Shown: one piece after another, positions 6,255 through 10,229 of the stretch | Numbering within the stretch: the stretch's first letter is position 1 | Layout of the letters: each line of letters starts with the position of its first letter | NCBI GenBank assembly: GCA_020425885.1 | Contig: JAGQRA010000844.1 | Coordinates: 1 to 10,229, forward strand | Reading direction: 5' to 3' | DNA: 10,229 bases | DNA from: Planctomycetota bacterium | Lineage (GTDB): Bacteria; Planctomycetota; UBA1135; UBA2386 | Notes under the pieces: generated by a model | Database searches by the model: none | What the model saw: only the letters and a program-made list of their open reading frames with translations | What the model was told of the DNA's origin: nothing | Program-made: the position numbers and the translations under genes

Positions 6255-8351
6255 ATGTTCGGCCCCATCACCGTGACGACCGAACCCGACCCGACCTCTC
6301 CCGCCCCCGAGACCTCGACCGCCGCGCGCGCGTTGGCCGCCGCCGGCGACGCCGAATCGGCGCGCGACGTCGGCGCCCTCGATGATGCCGCGCGGCAGGC
6401 GGCGGTCCGACTCGGCGCCACCAGGAAGGGGCTCGTCGAGCGACTGATCTACGGCCCGACGCCGGACACCGAGGAGCTGCAGAGCGGCGCAATCGCCGCG
6501 ATCCGCGCCGGCCATGCGCTCGGCCAACCGATCATCGACGCCGCGCTCGCCTGCCTGCAACGCGGCGAGGCTTTCACCGCCGACGGCCGGCTGTCGAGCC
6601 AGCTGCGCACCGCGGTCGCGCGCGAACGCGCCTACGGCTTCACGGTGCCGGCCGAGTTCGGCGGCAAGGGCGGCCGCTACATCGAGCTCGCGCTCACCGA
6701 GGAGGAGCTCGCCGGCAACGGCCTCGGGCCGCTCGCGGTCGAGATCTCGGGCGAGCTCACGATCGGCGCCGGCTCGCTGCTCGCCTACGGCACCGACGCG
6801 CAGAAGCGGACCTTCCTGCCGCTGATCGTGCAGGGCGAGCTGATGGCCTTCGGCCTGACCGAGGTCGGCATCGGCGTCAACGCCAAGAAGGTCCGCGCCT
6901 ACGTCGAACCCGATCCGGAGCTCGACGGCGGCGTCGGCGGCTTCCGCCTGCACGCGACCGGCGATCGCAACAAGCTCTGGATCACCAACGCGACCCACGG
7001 CGCGCTGGTCGCGATCGTCGCCCGCATCGGCGAACACGGCAAGAAGGTCGGACTGTTCGTGCTGCGCCTGCCCGATCACGACATCGACGCCGCCGCCGGC
7101 AAGGACCACTCCTTCTGGTGCCGGTCGTCGAACTCGGGCGTGTTCTCCGACAACCACAACTCGCGGTTGCACTTCGACAACTACCCGATCGCGAGCAGCG
7201 ATCAGATCCAGGCCGATGGCGTCGAGGTGCTGTTCTACTGCCTGCGCATGGGCCGCTGCATGCTGGCCGCGATGTCGGCCGGCTACCAGCGCATGTTCGC
7301 CGCCGACGCCGCCGCCTACGCCACCAGCCGTCAGGGCGTCGGCGGTCTGGTCATCAAGCACGAGCTGCCGCGCCAGCACCTCGGCCGCATGCTCGGCGGC
7401 GCCCTGCAGGCGCGCGCGCTGAGCCACCTGTCGCTGCAACAGGACGCCTCGGGCACCGACCTCGCCGGCCTGCGCGATCTGACCAAGTCGGCAGCGGCGA
7501 CCAGCGCGCTCGAATCGCAGGTCGCCTGCGAGCGCGTCATCGGCGGCCGCTCGTTCGACCGCGATTCGCGCGTCCACAAGGCGCGCGGCAACATGCACGT
7601 CTTCGGCGTCGTCGAGGGCGAGGACGACCTGATCCTGATGGGCATGGTCAAGGACGTCACCGACGCGTTCACGAGCCGCTACATGGCCGGCATGCTCGGC
7701 GTCATCCAATCGATCAACCTCGATGCCGACGGCAAGCCGCTGCCGCGCGAACGGCGACTGCTGCGACTCACGCCGCTCACCATGCTGACCGAGCCGGGCC
7801 GCATGCTGACGGCGTCTTGGCGGCTGGCCAGGTCGTGGGCGTTCTGGAAGCTGCTGCTGTGGATCGTCTGCCAGCTGCTGATCGAGGTGCTGCGCCTGCC
7901 GCTGCTCTTGCTGCCGAGCGCCATGATCCCGCGCTATCAGCTGCTGCCGCCCGGCCTGCGCCGCTACGCCCGCTTCGCCGAGCAACGGCTGCGCTGGCTG
8001 CGCTGGGCGAACCTCGGCATCAGCATGTGGTTCCAGCTCGAGCTGACGCGGGCCCAGATCCCGTTGCAGCGCTTCGGCAAGGTGATCGAGCAGCTGACGA
8101 CGATGCTGGCGCTGTGTCACCACGGCGCGCAGAACGACGGCAGTCAGCAGCGCGTCGCGGCCCTGCAATGCGAGCAGCTGATGACGCGGGTCCGCGGCAC
8201 CCGGCTGCTGCTCGGGCTGTGGCAGATGGACCGGCTGCGAGGGTTGGTCGCCGCCGTCGGCGACGATGTCGAGCAGGGCCAGAGCTCGCTGATCGCCGGC
8301 ATCGCACCCGAACCGTTCGCGCATCCGTTCGAGGCGCAGACCGGGAAGTAG
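6255..8351 (+). CDS. Membrane-associated acyl-CoA dehydrogenase (FadE-like)
   Basis: This is a 698-residue flavoprotein expected to catalyse alpha,beta-dehydrogenation of acyl-CoA, the first step of fatty-acid beta-oxidation. The first 60 residues are Ala/Pro-rich and poorly conserved. The N-terminal helical and central barrel domains follow (FTVPAEFGGKGGRY near 129-142; ELAGNGLGPLA; FGLTEVGIGVN near 199-209, the FAD/substrate-contact strand). The C-terminal helical domain contains ACERVIGGRSFDRDSRVHKA near 423-442 and VVEGEDDLIL. Glu454 in VEGED aligns with the catalytic base of the medium-chain family. Residues about 528-556 are strongly hydrophobic (WKLLLWIVCQLL, LRLPLLLLP) and probably bind the membrane. 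A C-terminal extension of about 140 residues follows. The length is shorter than Escherichia coli FadE (814) but longer than soluble enzymes (about 380). Start: ATG 6255, with no clear Shine-Dalgarno sequence. The gene diverges from ahpC across 164 nt. Chain-length specificity cannot be told. Confidence 0.93.
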   Translation: MFGPITVTTEPDPTSPAPETSTAARALAAAGDAESARDVGALDDAARQAAVRLGATRKGLVERLIYGPTPDTEELQSGAIAAIRAGHALGQPIIDAALACLQRGEAFTADGRLSSQLRTAVARERAYGFTVPAEFGGKGGRYIELALTEEELAGNGLGPLAVEISGELTIGAGSLLAYGTDAQKRTFLPLIVQGELMAFGLTEVGIGVNAKKVRAYVEPDPELDGGVGGFRLHATGDRNKLWITNATHGALVAIVARIGEHGKKVGLFVLRLPDHDIDAAAGKDHSFWCRSSNSGVFSDNHNSRLHFDNYPIASSDQIQADGVEVLFYCLRMGRCMLAAMSAGYQRMFAADAAAYATSRQGVGGLVIKHELPRQHLGRMLGGALQARALSHLSLQQDASGTDLAGLRDLTKSAAATSALESQVACERVIGGRSFDRDSRVHKARGNMHVFGVVEGEDDLILMGMVKDVTDAFTSRYMAGMLGVIQSINLDADGKPLPRERRLLRLTPLTMLTEPGRMLTASWRLARSWAFWKLLLWIVCQLLIEVLRLPLLLLPSAMIPRYQLLPPGLRRYARFAEQRLRWLRWANLGISMWFQLELTRAQIPLQRFGKVIEQLTTMLALCHHGAQNDGSQQRVAALQCEQLMTRVRGTRLLLGLWQMDRLRGLVAAVGDDVEQGQSSLIAGIAPEPFAHPFEAQTGK

Positions 8352-8358
8352 CCACCCT

Positions 8359-8381
8359 CCTCGCGGCGCCTGAGCGCGAGG
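8359..8381 (+). terminator. Hairpin after the acyl-CoA dehydrogenase gene
   Basis: CCTCGCG and CGCGAGG form a 7-bp perfect stem around a 9-nt loop, starting 8 nt after the TAG stop. No T-tract follows. It may terminate transcription or protect the mRNA end. Confidence 0.45.
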
Positions 8382-8409
8382 CGCACATGGCCGCCGCCAT
8401 CGCGCCACG

Positions 8410-8489
8410 CCAGGGAACTGATGTCTTGAGTGGGGAACCCTGTAACGGCTGATGGGGCCGAGGTGCCCCACTCAGGACATCAGTTCTGG
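8410..8489. repeat. Long imperfect inverted repeat (solo element end pair or large hairpin)
   Basis: The left arm 8410-8439 and right arm 8462-8489 are near-perfect inverse complements. The core of each is 21 nt (8415-8435 and 8466-8486), differing by a single T/G wobble. Three outer pairs beyond a 2-nt bulge and three inner pairs beyond one mismatch extend it. Only 22 nt separate the arms, with no room for a transposase. No target-site duplication is evident at the outer edges. It lies between the acyl-CoA dehydrogenase and the secreted-protein gene, and is lower in GC than its surroundings. It could be a MITE-like remnant, abutting insertion-sequence ends, or a strong terminator-like structure. 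Confidence 0.75.
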
Positions 8490-8575
8490 ACCGAGGCAGC
8501 GAATCTGCACTTTCCCGTCCGCTCCGTCAGGTTGCTGGTCATGTCCTGGCAAGCCGATTCTCGGCGATCTCTGAC

Positions 8576-10039
8576 ATGGCAACGCCAATGACCTCGAAGC
8601 AGATCCTGCAATCCATTCCCCTCACCCTCACCCGCATCGTCCTCACGACAGCATCCATGCTGGCCGTGACTCCGTCCGCATGGGCGCAGAGTTGACTGCC
8701 GGAGAAGCTGGTTGCCGTCGTCCGTGTTGGCGACGGCTCTGCGTCCCTGTCCTCTGCCTCGGCACCGGTCTTCATCGACCTGATCGACCCGGATGCCGGC
8801 CAGTTCGTGTACCAAACGTTCGACCTGCCGACCGCGGCGAGCGGTTCGCATTACCCGATGACCCTGGCCGGTGATGGTGAGCAGGAGGGATACCTCACGC
8901 TCTCCGCCACCGGTGAACTGGTCCTTGCCGGCTACGGCGCCATCCCCAACACCGCCAACGTCGCCGCGACCGGCAGCGCCGCGACCCCGCGCGTGATCGC
9001 CCGGCTTCACAGCGGCGGGATCGATACGACGACGGCGCTCACCGACAGGTACTCGGGCGAGAGCATCCGTGGCGCCACGTCGGATGGCCAGCAGTTCTGG
9101 ACGGTCGGAGCCAGCGGCATCGCCCAGGCGGCACTCGGAGCCTCCACCAGCACTGCCATCGCCACCGGCAACGGCAACTCGGATTGTCGCGTCGCCGACA
9201 TCTGGAGCAGCCAGCTGTACGCGACCACCGGAATGGCCTCGCAATGTGTCCACACCGTCGGCACCGGCCTGCCGACGACGGGCATACAGACCCTGTCGCC
9301 ACTGCCAGGCATGGCCGTGAGCAGTCCGACCGGGTCGCCGTGCGACTTCTACTTCGACAACGGCAGCACGGTGTACGTGGCAGACGACCGCACCGGCGGC
9401 GGTGGCGGCATCCAGGTCTGGACCCTCAGCGCCTCGCAGTGGTCCTTGCAGACCACACTCTCGCCGGCGCCCGGTGTCGGCTGCCGCGGCATCGTCGGCT
9501 ACCGGGACAACATCGTGTACAGCCTGCATCTCGTCGCCACGACGACCGACAACCGGGTCGTACGCTACGACGCGTTCTCAGGCTTGTTCACGACCATCCA
9601 CACGGCGCCGCCGAACACGGCGTTCCGCGGCGTTCGTTGTTACCCGATCGACGTCACCATGCACGGCGCCGGCTGCCAGTGTTCGAGCGGCATCCCGAGC
9701 GTCTGTGCCACCGGCGGCCTGCCGAGGGTCGGCAACACCGCCTTCGCCGTCGCCTTCGACCACCTGCCCCCCTTCTCACCGATGCTGGCAGTGATCGGCT
9801 TCCGCCCTGCGTCCCTGCCGCTCCCTGGTCTGCCGGCAGGCTGCGCTCTGCTGACCTCGGTCGACGCCACGATCTTCGGCTTGACGGGCCCGGGCACGGC
9901 GACCATTCCCTTGCCGATGCCCGCGAGCCCCGCATTCCGAGGTCTCGAGCTTCACGTTCAAGGCGGCTTCTACGACAGCACCCTGCCGGCGCCGCTGCCG
10001 TTCGCGACCTCGGCGGCGCTGGGGTTCGTCGTCCAGTAG
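8576..10039 (+). CDS. Secreted planctomycete-type protein with in-frame TGA after the signal peptide
   Basis: The frame open from GTG 8807 continues upstream through one TGA (8693-8695) to ATG 8576 (or ATG 8588), giving 487 codons before TAG. Before the TGA lies a plausible signal peptide: TRIVLTTASMLAVTPSAWA, cleaved before QS. After it LPEKLVAVVRVGDGSA continues without a gap into the extracellular domain (EGYLTLSATGELVLAGYGA, RVIARLHSGGIDTTTALTDR, VGTGLP, FYFDNGSTVYVADD), which looks beta-propeller-like. Residues from about 380 to the end (PRVGNTAFAVAF, LPAGCALLTSVDA, TATIPLPMP, LELHVQGG) resemble a C-terminal beta-sandwich domain that I recognise from planctomycete exported proteins. The TGA is codon 40, just into the mature protein. 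It could be a nonsense mutation, a base error, or a recoded Sec codon, since a 9-bp hairpin follows at 8714-8737. Without readthrough the protein would lack its signal peptide. Function unknown. Confidence 0.7.
8693..8737 (+). promoter_or_regulatory. In-frame TGA plus downstream hairpin (weak SECIS candidate)
   Basis: After the TGA (8693-8695) come 18 unpaired nt. Then GCCGTCGTC (8714-8722) pairs with GGCGACGGC (8729-8737), nine pairs including one G-U, around the loop CGTGTT. The loop starts 27 nt after the TGA and has G at its second position, which meets the loose bacterial SECIS rules. GC-rich coding DNA forms such hairpins by chance, and the protein context is not redox-like, so this is a low-confidence call. 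Confidence 0.2.
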
Positions 10040-10068
10040 CACTCGATCGGCCGGCCACGATCGAGTGC
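10039..10068 (+). terminator. Hairpin at the stop of the secreted-protein gene
   Basis: GCACTCGATCG and CGATCGAGTGC form a perfect 11-bp stem around an 8-nt loop, beginning on the last base of the TAG stop. There is no T-tract after it. The placement makes a transcription terminator or 3' stabilising structure likely. Confidence 0.65.
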
Positions 10069-10075
10069 ATCGCAA

Positions 10076-10096
10076 TCCGCTGCCAAAGGTAGCGGA
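10076..10096 (+). terminator. Second tandem hairpin
   Basis: TCCGCTGCC, an AAA loop and GGTAGCGGA make a 9-bp stem with one wobble pair, 7 nt after the previous hairpin. It may be a second terminator or serve an unseen gene to the right. No gene is visible from 10040 to the window end. Confidence 0.4.
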
Positions 10097-10204
10097 CACT
10101 GTCGGAGCCGGCCGGCCGCAGCGCCAGGAGATGAACGGGTAGCAACGACTCCGGCCCCGCGATATGACCTCCGCCCCGATTGCCGGCCACGGCACTCCGA
10201 ACCT

Positions 10205-10229
10205 CCCCCCCCCGACCCCCCCCCCCGCC
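10205..10229. other. C-rich low-complexity tail
   Basis: The last 25 bases are almost entirely C, broken by a few other bases. It is probably an assembly or read-end artefact at a contig edge, since nothing similar occurs elsewhere in the window. Confidence 0.6.

Noticed and set aside
6201..8471. Minus-strand 756-codon open frame opposite the acyl-CoA dehydrogenase
   Set aside because: Shadow of the clear acyl-CoA dehydrogenase gene; its composition is Arg/Gln/Asp/Ala-rich and it has no recognisable domains.
8807..10039. GTG 8807 as the true start of the secreted protein
   Set aside because: It would drop a convincing signal peptide and the conserved-looking domain start (KLVAVVRVGDG) that lie upstream in the same frame.
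1..10229. UGA reassigned as a sense codon genome-wide
   Set aside because: The BNR lipoprotein (1392-1394) and the 4405-5451 lipoprotein both end naturally at TGA, so any readthrough must depend on local context.
1..10229. tRNA, rRNA or CRISPR arrays
   Set aside because: No cloverleaf-like segment, ribosomal RNA sequence or regularly spaced repeats were seen, including no tRNA-Sec.

Overview
This is a very GC-rich bacterial stretch that probably comes from a member of the Planctomycetota. Several things suggest this: several exported proteins or lipoproteins of planctomycete style, weak or absent Shine-Dalgarno sequences before most starts, and a secreted protein at the right end whose C-terminal domain (a 'GCALL'-type strand, then 'TIPLP', then 'LELHVQG') resembles one I associate with large planctomycete genomes. 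The phylum call is recognition, not a search result, and a deltaproteobacterial or myxobacterial-like origin cannot be excluded.

Layout. Minus strand, positions 4334 to 1: a class I (4Fe-4S) fumarase, then 15 nt later a BNR-repeat lipoprotein, then 92 nt later an exported thioredoxin-fold-like protein that runs off the left edge. Transcribed divergently from the fumarase is a 348-residue lipoprotein of unknown function (4405-5451). It converges on an AhpC-type peroxiredoxin (6090-5488, minus), and a strong shared hairpin lies between the two stops. Divergent from the peroxiredoxin is a large membrane-associated acyl-CoA dehydrogenase (6255-8351). Next come a hairpin, a 28-30 nt imperfect inverted repeat that looks like a solitary mobile-element end pair or large hairpin, and a secreted protein (8576-10039) followed by two more hairpins. 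The window ends in a C-rich low-complexity tail. The 224 bases 8352-8575 hold no gene that I can see, only these structures.

The main result is that the peroxiredoxin appears to be a selenoprotein. A naive gene call starts at residue 72 and loses the active site. Reading upstream in frame restores a complete 200-residue AhpC protein interrupted only by a TGA at codon 55, exactly at the peroxidatic cysteine (P-x-x-x-T-x-x-C context). An 8-bp perfect hairpin with a GUC loop lies 20 nt after the UGA, and a lower stem with a bulged U lies beneath it, as expected of a bacterial SECIS element. The C-terminal resolving cysteine is intact. UGA also serves as an ordinary stop for two neighbouring lipoprotein genes, so the code is not globally reassigned.

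A second in-frame TGA lies just after the signal peptide of the secreted protein at the right end. It too is followed by a hairpin at SECIS-like distance, but the protein context is not redox-like, so a nonsense mutation, sequence error or decayed gene is at least as likely. Functionally the window mixes central metabolism (oxygen-sensitive Fe-S fumarase), fatty-acid oxidation, peroxide defence and envelope proteins. No selA, selB, selC or selD is present here, so the Sec claim depends on the rest of the genome.
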